10,532 bases of DNA from an uncultured Solobacterium sp. (GCA_905194705.1 CAJJTI010000058.1:1-10532), one strand, 5' to 3'; shown: positions 1 through 7,139, counted from the stretch's first letter. Translations and numbers: made by a program. Notes: a model not told the origin generated them from the sequence alone.

Positions 1-14
1 TTAAATATAAGTGA

Positions 15-75
15 AGGGAAGAAGGACAATTTAAAAATTTAAGGGGGTCATTACTATGAAGGAGACTTCTTCCCT
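15..75 (+). promoter_or_regulatory. candidate structured leader of ade (10-bp inverted repeat)
   Basis: A perfect 10-bp inverted repeat (AGGGAAGAAG at 15-24, CTTCTTCCCT at 66-75) closes a 41-nt loop. The loop holds a run of five G (43-47) and the start of a short open frame. The 3' arm is part of a 12-nt sequence, AAGGAGACTTCT (59-70), which recurs at 166-177 directly before the ade start codon and contains its ribosome binding site. The 5' arm could therefore also pair with CTTCT at 173-177, but only over 5 bp. The shape resembles a closing stem of a cis-regulatory RNA, but I see no core of the purine riboswitch or of another class I can recognise. No run of T follows, so it is not an intrinsic terminator of an upstream gene. 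Confidence 0.4.
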
Positions 76-91
76 ACATATATATAATTAG
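56..91 (+). CDS. possible 11-codon leader peptide upstream of ade
   Basis: A short open frame (MKETSSLHIYN, stop TAG at 89-91) begins at ATG 56, eight bases after a good ribosome binding site, AAGGGGG (41-47). Its codons run through the 3' arm of the inverted repeat at 66-75, so a translating ribosome would open that stem. This arrangement would fit translational or attenuation control of ade. The frame is too short for coding statistics, and the peptide shows no run of regulatory codons. It could be a chance frame. Called mainly on the SD spacing and its position in the leader. Confidence 0.3.
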   Translation: MKETSSLHIYN

Positions 92-177
92 TAAAAAATT
101 TGTAAATCCTCAAAAATAAGTAAAAATATTTTATTTTCATTTACAATGATTTTGTAAGTAAGGCAAAGGAGACTTCT

Positions 178-1944
178 ATGTTACAAAATATCGCAGACAC
201 AATGTTAGGAAAGCACGAGTATGATTTAGTGATTCAAAATGTACAGATTGTTAATGTATATAACGATGCAATTCGTAAAGGTGAAATTGGAATTGTAGAA
301 GGTAAAATTGGAGAAATCAGCTATAATACAAATCACTTAAAAGGCAAAAAGACAATAGACGGTAATAACAAATATGCTATACCAGGTTTTATCGATTCTC
401 ATATGCATTTAGAAAGCAGTATGTTAACACCTAATCATTTTGCTGAGATTGCTTTATCATGTGGCACAACTACAGTAGCTGCAGATCCTCACGAAATTGC
501 AAATGTCATGGGAATTAAGGGTGTTAAAAGTTTAGTGGAAGCTTGTTTAGATTTACCACTTAATGTATATGTGTTTGCACCATCAACCATTCCTTCTTTA
601 CCAGGATTTGAGTCATCTGGTTTTGATGTTACAGGCAAAGAAATAGATGAAATGTTAAATCTTAAAGGGGTTATTGGTCTTGGCGAAGTAATGGATTTTA
701 ATGCGGTCAGTCATGGTGAAAAAAGAATGATTGATATTATTCAAGCAGCTACTGATAAAGGTGTATTACTTGATGGTCACGTGGCTGCTTTAACAGGAAA
801 AGATTTGCAGATTTTTAGAGCTATGGGCATTGATAGTGATCATACTTTAGGAACTGCAGAAAAACTATTAGAAGAATTATCTCTAGGTTTTACAGTTCAA
901 ATTCAGGAAGGTAGATTAAATAAAGAATTAGTAAAAGCGATGAATGAAGCGACAATAAGTGATCGTATATGTATTGTGACAGACGATGTACCATTACCTA
1001 GACTTATCGAACACGGACATATGAATTATGTTGTAGAAAGAGCGATAGAACTTGGATTAGATCCAGTTAAAGCTATTCGTTTTGCAACTATCAATGGTGC
1101 TACTAGACTTCGCTTATATCATACAGGAGCTATTGCCCCGGGAAATGATGCAGATATTCAACTTGTAGAAGATTTAAGACATCCTAAACCAGAAGTTGTT
1201 ATTAAAGACGGTAATATTGTTTATGAAGATAACAAGTTTAAAGTAGAAATACCTGCTTATATTATTCCTGAAGATTTAAAGGGATCAGTTAATGTGAAAA
1301 CAGTAACAACTGACGATTTTAAAATAACAGTACCAGTTTCTAAGGGATTTAAAGGTGGTACAGCTATCATCAATACCATGAAACAAGATGGTTCTTCAAT
1401 TTATACAAAACTAGTACAAAAAGAAGTAAATATTTCTGAAGAACATGATGGTAAAGCAGTAGTAGAAACTAGTCCATATCTAAAAATGGCTGTATTTAAC
1501 CGGTATGGAACATATAAACATAGCTTAGGTATTATTGACGGTATGAGTAATGTACAGGGAGCTATAGCTATAACTTATGGTCACGACGCACATAATCTAA
1601 CAGTATATGGTGGTAATGATAAAGATATGGTTGTTGCGGCAAATGCAGTTATTCAATCTAATGGTGGTATTTGCGCAGTAAGAAATCAGAAAGTATTATC
1701 TTTAATTCCTTTACCAATGGCAGGTTTATTATCTGATTTATCGATAGAAGATTTATATCAAGAAATGAAACAATTACTACTTCACGCAGAAGAAATGGGT
1801 TTTGTTCATCAAAATCTTTTAACTTTCTTAACTTTAATGACATTAGCTGTTTCTCCAGATGTTAAGTTATCAGATCTTGGTTTAGTTGACGTAATCAATA
1901 AGAAGTTTTTACCTTTAGTAGTGTGTGTTAAAGAAAATAATTAA
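178..1944 (+). CDS. ade: adenine deaminase
   Basis: This gene encodes a cytosolic metal-dependent adenine deaminase that converts adenine to hypoxanthine and ammonia in purine salvage. The 588-residue length is normal for the bacterial family. The N-terminal amidohydrolase barrel shows the metal-binding HMH motif at residues 75-77, followed by LESSM. It also has ADPHEIANV around 102-110, GLGEVMD near 168-173, DGHVA near 199-203, SDHT near 220-223, and a TDDVP segment. The C-terminal adenine deaminase domain contains GHDAHN, typical of the family. ATG 178 is chosen because AAAGGAG (165-171) lies six bases upstream and the protein begins with the usual short lead-in to the barrel. A transporter gene follows 113 bp downstream on the same strand. 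A structured leader with a possible small open frame precedes it and may regulate it. All key residues I looked for are present and the gene appears intact. Confidence 0.96.
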   Translation: MLQNIADTMLGKHEYDLVIQNVQIVNVYNDAIRKGEIGIVEGKIGEISYNTNHLKGKKTIDGNNKYAIPGFIDSHMHLESSMLTPNHFAEIALSCGTTTVAADPHEIANVMGIKGVKSLVEACLDLPLNVYVFAPSTIPSLPGFESSGFDVTGKEIDEMLNLKGVIGLGEVMDFNAVSHGEKRMIDIIQAATDKGVLLDGHVAALTGKDLQIFRAMGIDSDHTLGTAEKLLEELSLGFTVQIQEGRLNKELVKAMNEATISDRICIVTDDVPLPRLIEHGHMNYVVERAIELGLDPVKAIRFATINGATRLRLYHTGAIAPGNDADIQLVEDLRHPKPEVVIKDGNIVYEDNKFKVEIPAYIIPEDLKGSVNVKTVTTDDFKITVPVSKGFKGGTAIINTMKQDGSSIYTKLVQKEVNISEEHDGKAVVETSPYLKMAVFNRYGTYKHSLGIIDGMSNVQGAIAITYGHDAHNLTVYGGNDKDMVVAANAVIQSNGGICAVRNQKVLSLIPLPMAGLLSDLSIEDLYQEMKQLLLHAEEMGFVHQNLLTFLTLMTLAVSPDVKLSDLGLVDVINKKFLPLVVCVKENN

Positions 1945-1972
1945 ATCAACTAATACCACTATTTATTTAACG

Positions 1973-2007
1973 GATATATATGAATATTGTAATATGTATA
2001 TCTTTTT
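1973..2007 (+). terminator. weak AU-rich hairpin after ade
   Basis: GATATATAT (1973-1981) pairs with ATGTATATC (1994-2002), with one G-U pair and a 12-nt loop, and TTTTT (2003-2007) follows. The stem is almost entirely A-U, so it would be at most a partial terminator between ade and the transporter gene. It could simply reflect AT-rich composition. Confidence 0.3.
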
Positions 2008-2057
2008 CTAGCATAACGAACTAAAATAAGGGCAATAAACGAAGGGAAAATAATATT

Positions 2058-3437
2058 ATGAAAAAGGACAAAGGAGTTGTAAAGCTGCCAGAAAAACTTG
2101 GTTATATGGCGTATTCAACATCAGCTAACATTGTATTTAATTTTAAGAGTCTTTATTATTTGATTTTCTTAACAAATGTTCTTCAAATACCAGTTCTTAC
2201 AGCAGGTACAATGATGACATTAGGAACAATATGGGATGTTACAAATGATCCTATTATTGGTGTGTTTGCAGGTAATGTTAAATTCAAATCAAAAGAGAAA
2301 ATTAGACCATATCTATTAGTGATTGCGATTCCTTGGGCTTTAGGTTTAATTCTCTTATTTACGGACTTTAACTTAACACAAACACTTGCAGTCATTGTCA
2401 GTTTACTTATTTTCTTCTTTTATGAAATTGCTAATACCTTCAGGGGTATTGTTTACAATGGCCTAGGGGCTTTAGCAAGTGACAACGATGACGATAGAAA
2501 GTCAATCAATGCCTTTAGATCGTTAGGTGCATGTCTTGGTTCAGGAATTGGTGCAGTAGCAGTCACACCTATTGTTCGCTTGTTTGGTGGCTTACAGGAG
2601 AAAAATGCCATTATAGGTAAAGGGGATGCAAGAGCCTTATTTTTAACAGCTCTAGTCATGGGTGGCCTTTGTGTATTTGGTTGTCTAGTACATTACTTTA
2701 CATCTAAAGAAAGAGTACAGGAAAAAGAAGAACATGATGATTCAGTATCAATTAAAGATACCTACAAGATGTTATTTAAATGTAAGTCATGGGTTTGGAA
2801 TATGCTTTATATCATGGGTTACGGTATTTGTAATACTTTAATTATGTCAGCGATTAACTATTACGCTGCTTATATTCTTGGCTCAAGCAGTAAAGCTACA
2901 CCAATTCTAGCAGCTTACTTAGTTGTATCAATTATCATGTCACTATTAACACCTAAGATTGATACATTATTAGGAAGAAAGAAAACAATGTACCTAGGTG
3001 TTATTTCACAGATTGTAGGTAAAGTAATCTTTATGCTTAATCCAACAAATGAAATATTCATTTATATCAATGCAATCAGTGTTGGCTTTGGGGCGACAAT
3101 TACATTTATCATGTTAAATCAAAATAGAAATAATATTTCTGATGTTGTAGAAATTCAAAATCATAGAAGATTAGACGCAATGGTTTCTACTGGTGATAAC
3201 TTAGCAAGTAAACTTGCAGAAGCACTAGTTACACAACTTATGGCTTTTGCCCTTGCTGCAGCAGGATTTAATGAAGCTTTGAAAATTAACCAGACAGTAG
3301 CGACAAAGAATGTAATTTGTGGATTATTAGGATTAGTTCCTTGTATTGTATTAGTAGGAATGTTAATAACAATTCGTTTTCTAGATATTGAAAAAGAAAA
3401 GAAAGAATCATTAGAAAGAGAAGGACTACGCGTATGA
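2058..3437 (+). CDS. GPH-family (MelB-like) MFS cation symporter
   Basis: A 459-residue integral membrane protein with about twelve hydrophobic segments, of the glycoside-pentoside-hexuronide:cation symporter family (major facilitator superfamily). The family signature is clear at residues 59-86: WDVTNDPIIG followed by a basic loop ending in KIRPYLL. Asp60 and Asp64 have the four-residue spacing of the two helix-II aspartates that bind the coupling cation in melibiose permease MelB, so Na+ or H+ coupling is likely. A charged segment near residues 215-240 matches the central cytoplasmic loop. The start has GAAGGG (2041-2046) eleven bases upstream. The stop overlaps the next gene's start (ATGA), implying translational coupling with the Ntn amidase. 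Family members carry sugars, glucuronides and other compounds. Here the neighbour suggests an amide-linked substrate or its product, but that is inference and the substrate cannot be read from the sequence. Confidence 0.9.
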   Translation: MKKDKGVVKLPEKLGYMAYSTSANIVFNFKSLYYLIFLTNVLQIPVLTAGTMMTLGTIWDVTNDPIIGVFAGNVKFKSKEKIRPYLLVIAIPWALGLILLFTDFNLTQTLAVIVSLLIFFFYEIANTFRGIVYNGLGALASDNDDDRKSINAFRSLGACLGSGIGAVAVTPIVRLFGGLQEKNAIIGKGDARALFLTALVMGGLCVFGCLVHYFTSKERVQEKEEHDDSVSIKDTYKMLFKCKSWVWNMLYIMGYGICNTLIMSAINYYAAYILGSSSKATPILAAYLVVSIIMSLLTPKIDTLLGRKKTMYLGVISQIVGKVIFMLNPTNEIFIYINAISVGFGATITFIMLNQNRNNISDVVEIQNHRRLDAMVSTGDNLASKLAEALVTQLMAFALAAAGFNEALKINQTVATKNVICGLLGLVPCIVLVGMLITIRFLDIEKEKKESLEREGLRV

Positions 3438-4582
3438 ATACACATGTATTAGCACAAGATGAAGCAATGATTAAAAGCCTTGAATCAATGAAAAGAGTTG
3501 ATGAAAAGGGATACTTGTATCACATGGAATGTAATTATGATTATTACAAATTATCACCACAATTATTAAAAGTAATAGATGCAGGATGCTCTACTTTCTT
3601 TACCAAAAATCTAAATAATGAATATATCTTATGTAGAAACTATGATTATAGTCACTTCTTACATAATGATAGACATAATGATAGAACAGGAATTAATGTC
3701 ATTGTGGAAGGTAGAAATCCTAATGCGAAATACAAGTCTATTGGTGTATGTGATGCTTTCTGGTTGGATTATCAAAATGGCACTTATGGTAATGGTAGCT
3801 TTGATGATGGTAAAACAGATTTATCAGCTGCTTTACTATGTCCATATTTATGCATGGATGGTATGAATGAGACGGGACTTTGTGTAAGTGTCATGGCATT
3901 ATCTGTTAAAGGAAAGTGGGAAGAAATACCATTTGATACATACAAAGATAAATTAAAGTATGGTGTTCAACCGTATGTCTTAGAAAATCCTGGAGAAGAG
4001 CCACTAGACGATTATATTTATATGGCAGATGCCGCTATTGCAATAAATACACATGATTCTAGAGCCTGGATTGCTCATGCGGACATGTTTAGAACAACCA
4101 TGGAAAATAAGAAAACACTGCTACCTCCAATCCTGATGAGAATGATTTTAGATAACTGTAAATCAGTCGAAGAAGGAATTGCCCTAGCTGATAATTTCAA
4201 TATTACCGCTACAGGACCAGGCAGTGCATATCATATTATGCTGGCGGATAAATCTGGTGCTTCAAAGCTATTAGAGTGGGTAGATAACAAAATGGTTGTG
4301 ATTGATATCAATCATGCGACTAACCACTATGTATCTTGTGATGATGGTTTCCATGGATTATGTGGAAGAGATGAAACAATTAAAGCTGCTTTAGTTAGAA
4401 CAAGTAAAGGTGGTATGCGAGAAGACTATGCTGAACATCTATTAGCATTTATTGCGCAAGATCCATTTAATGGAAATGATAGAGGTAAGACACAATATTC
4501 TTGTATATATAATACAAAGCAGTTAAAGATGAAAGTATATTCATTTGGTGATTTCACTAAATCCTGGGATTATAAATTATAG
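3434..4582 (+). CDS. choloylglycine hydrolase-family Ntn amidase (linear amide C-N hydrolase)
   Basis: A 382-residue N-terminal-nucleophile hydrolase of the family containing bile salt hydrolase and penicillin V acylase, which cleaves non-peptide linear amide bonds. The GCSTF motif places the catalytic Cys at residue 52. Arg68 and Asp71 follow at +16 and +19, exactly the spacing of Cys2/Arg18/Asp21 in bile salt hydrolase. DGMNETGL (142-149), ATNHYV with Asn297, Arg312 and TQYS near 353 match later family motifs. The first 51 residues form a propeptide that must be removed after Gly51. No signal peptide is visible, so it is probably cytoplasmic. The position of bile salt hydrolase Asn82 falls on Ala155 here in an ungapped alignment, so bile salt specificity should not be assumed. 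The start overlaps the transporter stop by 4 nt and has AAGGA (3421-3425) eight bases upstream. The substrate is unknown, and the transporter probably imports it. Confidence 0.88.
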   Translation: MNTHVLAQDEAMIKSLESMKRVDEKGYLYHMECNYDYYKLSPQLLKVIDAGCSTFFTKNLNNEYILCRNYDYSHFLHNDRHNDRTGINVIVEGRNPNAKYKSIGVCDAFWLDYQNGTYGNGSFDDGKTDLSAALLCPYLCMDGMNETGLCVSVMALSVKGKWEEIPFDTYKDKLKYGVQPYVLENPGEEPLDDYIYMADAAIAINTHDSRAWIAHADMFRTTMENKKTLLPPILMRMILDNCKSVEEGIALADNFNITATGPGSAYHIMLADKSGASKLLEWVDNKMVVIDINHATNHYVSCDDGFHGLCGRDETIKAALVRTSKGGMREDYAEHLLAFIAQDPFNGNDRGKTQYSCIYNTKQLKMKVYSFGDFTKSWDYKL

Positions 4583-4586
4583 ATAT

Positions 4587-4612
4587 AAAGCTAGTCGAAT
4601 GGCTAGCTTTTT
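4587..4612 (+). terminator. intrinsic terminator after the Ntn amidase gene
   Basis: AAAGCTAGTC (4587-4596) pairs with GGCTAGCTTT (4601-4610) around a GAAT loop, giving ten pairs including one G-U, and the T run continues to 4612. It starts five bases after the stop codon and closes the transporter-amidase unit. The T tract is short (4608-4612), so some read-through into the CapA gene is possible. Confidence 0.75.
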
Positions 4613-4651
4613 AAAACGCATAACATGCTAAAATGTAATCAAGAGGGACAT

Positions 4652-5872
4652 ATGAGACATATTAAGAAAAGAAAACTGACCAAAGCTGGTAAAATCATCG
4701 TCGTTGCAAGTATTTTAATTATCATTGGTTTTGCTATTTTAATTAAAAGTATATTAAAAATACCAGAAAAAGAAGAAGAGATTATTCCAACGAGTACTCC
4801 TACTATAACTCCTGAAGTAATTGTAGAAGAACCAAAGTCTTTTACTTTTATTGGGGTAGGCGATAATTTATATCATGGAGCCTTATATTATCGTCAAAGA
4901 ATGGCTGGTAATGGCTATAACTTTGATACTTATTATGATGGTACAAGAGAATATTCAGAAAACGCAGATTTAGCTTATATCAATATGGAAACAATTTGTA
5001 ATGGTGATGAGCATTATGAGTTAAGCAGTTATCCTTTATTCAATGGTCCAAAAGAAGTTATAGATGCTGTATATAATGCAGGTTTTGACTGGTGGAGTAT
5101 CAGTTCTAATCACTCTCTTGATACAGGAGTCAATGGCTTATTAGAACAGTTAAATACAATACATGAAAAGTACCCTGATATTATCACAACTGGTTCTCAT
5201 ACTTCTCTTGAAGATAAAAATACACCAATTGTTAAAGAAATAAATGGTATTAAAGTAGGCTTTTTAGGATATACATATGGATTAAATGGACTAATTGTTC
5301 CTGAAGATAAAGAGTGGTTAGTCAGTATGATTGATAAAGACCAAATAAAAATAGACATGGAAGCCTTAAGTAAAGTCAGTGATATACAAATGGTAGCGAT
5401 GCATTGGGGAGTGGAATATTCTACATCTATCAGTGAGGAGCAAAAAGATTTAACAAAATATCTAAATGAACTAGGCGCAGAAGTAATTATTGGTACACAC
5501 CCTCATGTGATTGAACCTGCAGAAATATATCATGGTGAAAACCAGGATACGCTTGTTTATTATTCATTAGGTAATTATACAAGTGCTCAAGATGCAGCAC
5601 CACGTATGGTTGGCGGTATGGCAAGCTTTACTGTTAATTATGATCCAAATACTTTCGAAACATCATTTACAGATGTGAAGTTTATTCCTACAGTCACATG
5701 GTTTGATGGTGGTTTCAATGATTGGAAAACATATACATTAGCTGATTATAACAATGATTTATATGCAACACATCGTCATGTATATGACTTTGATTTGTCA
5801 AAAGAGTGGGTGACAAACTTTGTAAAAGAAGTAATGGGAGAATCTGAAGATATTGAAATTGTATATGAGTAA
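4652..5872 (+). CDS. membrane-anchored CapA-family protein (poly-gamma-glutamate capsule/metallophosphatase fold)
   Basis: The 406-residue protein has a basic N-terminus, one transmembrane segment at about residues 14-35, a Thr/Pro-rich linker near 45-60, then an extracellular CapA domain with a calcineurin-like phosphoesterase fold. Visible metal-site motifs are GVGDN (Asp71), NMET near 111-114, SNHSLDTG (Asn153, His154), MHWG (His251), GTHPHV (His283, His285) and SLGNY near 305. CapA takes part in poly-gamma-glutamate export or anchoring in Bacillus. Many homologues occur without a capBC operon, as here, so the function in this organism is open. I chose ATG 4652 because AGAGGGA lies just before it and the basic-then-hydrophobic pattern starts there. 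An in-frame ATG at 4625 adds nine residues but has no ribosome binding site. The gene follows a terminator and converges on the eutH remnant, one base away. Confidence 0.85.
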   Translation: MRHIKKRKLTKAGKIIVVASILIIIGFAILIKSILKIPEKEEEIIPTSTPTITPEVIVEEPKSFTFIGVGDNLYHGALYYRQRMAGNGYNFDTYYDGTREYSENADLAYINMETICNGDEHYELSSYPLFNGPKEVIDAVYNAGFDWWSISSNHSLDTGVNGLLEQLNTIHEKYPDIITTGSHTSLEDKNTPIVKEINGIKVGFLGYTYGLNGLIVPEDKEWLVSMIDKDQIKIDMEALSKVSDIQMVAMHWGVEYSTSISEEQKDLTKYLNELGAEVIIGTHPHVIEPAEIYHGENQDTLVYYSLGNYTSAQDAAPRMVGGMASFTVNYDPNTFETSFTDVKFIPTVTWFDGGFNDWKTYTLADYNNDLYATHRHVYDFDLSKEWVTNFVKEVMGESEDIEIVYE

Positions 5873-5873
5873 G

Positions 5874-6112
5874 TTATTGCGTAACGCTTTGTTTCTCAAA
5901 GATATTGGCAATAAAAATTTCTAAAAGACCAGCCGTTATTTTAACAATAATAAACCATGTAACACTTTGTGGATTAACACTAGCAATAAAACCTAACTGA
6001 CCGCCAAACACAAAAGCACCACTTAATGAGAAAGCCGCATTAAGTATTTTTCCTTTTTTATTCATCTTTGGAAATAGCGGCAACATCGCAATACTGGTGC
6101 CAAAAGATAAAA
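5874..6112 (-). pseudogene. eutH: C-terminal remnant of ethanolamine permease EutH, cut by IS66
   Basis: The leftward frame encodes about 78 residues resembling the C-terminal end of EutH, an integral membrane protein linked to ethanolamine uptake: SFGTSIAMLPLFPKMNKKGK, then LNAAFSLSGAFVFGGQLGF, and a final hydrophobic helix. EutH proteins have the same block (P-x-F, K-GK-x-N-AAF, AFxFGDHLxF) just before their last helices, where this copy has GQ for the usual DH. The reading frame runs unbroken up to the insertion sequence end at 6113 and meets TAG (6122-6120) just inside it. The remaining roughly 300 N-terminal residues expected for EutH are absent, and there is no credible start or ribosome binding site. 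No other eut gene is nearby. I call it a dead fragment. The family assignment rests on recalled motif similarity. Confidence 0.72.
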
Positions 6113-6136
6113 GTAAGCGCTACATAATAGGTACCT
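6113..6136 (+). repeat. IS66 left terminal inverted repeat
   Basis: The 24-bp left end begins GTAAGCG and includes TACATAATAGGTACCT (6121-6136). It matches the reverse complement of 8785-8808 at 23 of 24 positions. Similarity extends to 29 bp with three mismatches in all. Confidence 0.92.
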
Positions 6137-6164
6137 GTAAAAAAGAAAAAAATATTGAGAATAT

Positions 6165-6208
6165 AGTTCTGGAAAAACTAAGGTTTTCTGGAGCTTTATT
6201 CTTTTTTT
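6165..6208 (+). terminator. terminator-like hairpin just inside the IS66 left end
   Basis: As RNA, 6165-6178 pairs with 6182-6195: thirteen of fourteen positions pair, including three G-U, with one A/G mismatch and a 3-nt loop. A T-rich tract with seven consecutive T (6202-6208) follows. It lies between the terminal repeat and tnpA, in the path of transcripts reading in from capA. A role in blocking read-in transcription, or in attenuating a leader from a promoter further upstream, is inference. Confidence 0.55.
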
Positions 6209-6261
6209 GAGGCTCATCAAATAAATCCAAGTTTTTCCGATTAAAGCAAGGAGGACTACCT

Positions 6262-6603
6262 ATGGAATCTAAAACACATGCTGTTCGTCATGCATTCTGG
6301 GAAAAAGTAGTGGCTGAATGTAATCAAAGCGGAATGCGTAAAATAGAATGGATGAATTTGCATAATATCAATCCAAAATCATATTATTACTGGCAGAATA
6401 AACTGAGAATAGAAAAAGCTGATCAACTTGCATGTATACAATCTGCTGATAAGAAAAATTTCGCGGAATTAACTGCTCCTGTTAAAACATCAGAAACAGT
6501 ATCATCAGTAACGATTCATAAAGAAGGTATCTCTATTGAACTATGTGATTCTATTTCTGATGAATTTCTGGAGAGAATTATCAAGGCGGTGTCCCATGCT
6601 TAA
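6262..6603 (+). CDS. tnpA: IS66 accessory protein TnpA
   Basis: The 113-residue first protein of the element matches IS66 TnpA in size, position and N-terminal pattern: W-x-K-V-V-x-E, then GMRKIEWMNLHNINPKSYYYWQ, a helix-turn-helix-like region likely to bind DNA. The C-terminal half (SVTIHKEGISIELCDSISDE) is the usual acidic/beta tail. TnpA is required together with TnpB and TnpC for transposition in studied IS66 elements, though its exact role is unclear. A very strong ribosome binding site, AAGGAGG (6248-6254), lies seven bases before ATG 6262. Its 3' end overlaps the tnpB start by 8 bp. Confidence 0.9.
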   Translation: MESKTHAVRHAFWEKVVAECNQSGMRKIEWMNLHNINPKSYYYWQNKLRIEKADQLACIQSADKKNFAELTAPVKTSETVSSVTIHKEGISIELCDSISDEFLERIIKAVSHA

Positions 6604-6949
6604 AGAGAAAATAGGAATTTCAAAAGTGTTCCTGGCTTGTGGATATACTGACTTGAGATTTGGTGTTGATGGACTGGCTAATGAAATACAGAATGTTTTT
6701 CAGTTGAATCCATTTGATGAAGGTACACTGTTCTTATTCTGTGGAAGATCATCATCTCGTATAAAGGGATTATTATGGGAAGGTGATGGTTTTCTACTTC
6801 TTTATAAAAGACTTGAAAACGGAAGATTCAAATGGCCACGCAGTACAGATGAAATGAGATTTCTTGACAGTGAACAATATGAATGGTTGATGAGAGGATT
6901 TTCCATTGAAGCAGGCATTCACAGAGCAAAAGTAAAAAAAGTTTTGTAA
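6596..6949 (+). CDS. tnpB: IS66 accessory protein TnpB (IS66 Orf2 family)
   Basis: The 117-residue protein is a standard-length IS66 Orf2/TnpB. Diagnostic motifs are CGYTDLRFGVDGLA near residues 15-28, FLFCGR near 46-51, IKGLLWEGDGFLLLYKRLENGRFKWP near 56-81, and a C-terminal IHRAK. It is an accessory transposition protein of unclear biochemistry. I placed the start at ATG 6596, not further upstream in the same frame, because AAGG (6583-6586) lies nine bases before it and family members begin at this point. It overlaps the end of tnpA by 8 bp, implying translational coupling. A 196-bp gap with a terminator-like hairpin separates it from tnpC. Confidence 0.93.
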   Translation: MLKEKIGISKVFLACGYTDLRFGVDGLANEIQNVFQLNPFDEGTLFLFCGRSSSRIKGLLWEGDGFLLLYKRLENGRFKWPRSTDEMRFLDSEQYEWLMRGFSIEAGIHRAKVKKVL

Positions 6950-6963
6950 TTTTTATTGTGGAC

Positions 6964-7020
6964 AAAATACCTGGAGAAAGCATAAAAAGGTATATTTCTT
7001 CCGGTATTTTTACATTTTTT
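6964..7020 (+). terminator. hairpin and T run between tnpB and tnpC
   Basis: AAAATACC (6964-6971) pairs with GGTATTTT (7003-7010). Inside it, GGAGAAA (6973-6979) pairs with TTTCTTCC (6995-7002) with one bulged base. This makes a stem of about 15 bp with a 15-nt loop, and TTTTTT follows at 7015-7020. An alternative pairing of ATACCT (6967-6972) with AGGTAT (6988-6993) competes for the same left arm. It would limit read-through from tnpAB into the transposase gene, with the alternative fold as a possible switch. The function is inferred. Confidence 0.5.
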
Positions 7021-7110
7021 ACTGTATATGCGCTTTTCAAACCAGAAAACACTGTTAAAATCATCGATTTCTTATGTATTTATGCAGTATTTTGGTAAAG
7101 TTTCCCACAA

Positions 7111-7139
7111 TTGCAGAGTGAGTAAAAATACAGTATAAA
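7111..7139 (+). promoter_or_regulatory. possible tnpC promoter placing the start near the ATG
   Basis: TATAAA (7134-7139) matches the -10 consensus at five of six bases and has TTGCAG (7111-7116, three of six to the -35 consensus) 17 bp upstream. Transcription would begin near 7146, the tnpC ATG itself, giving a nearly leaderless message. This would fit the lack of a ribosome binding site before tnpC. AT-rich DNA produces such boxes often. Confidence 0.25.

Noticed and set aside
83..88. TATAAT as the ade promoter -10 box
   Set aside because: No -35 element is found at 16-18 bp and the stretch is almost pure A/T, so it cannot be distinguished from chance.
1..177. Purine riboswitch upstream of ade
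   Set aside because: The conserved purine-aptamer junction and loop sequences are not present. Only a closing stem and short frame can be supported.
3434..4582. Calling the amidase a bile salt hydrolase
   Set aside because: The catalytic Cys/Arg/Asp are shared by the whole family. The long propeptide and lack of the Asn82 equivalent argue against that specific name.
6828..7064. Leftward frame across the tnpB end and the gap (78 codons)
   Set aside because: It lies largely opposite tnpB and the hairpin region, lacks a ribosome binding site and has no protein-like pattern. It is a shadow frame.
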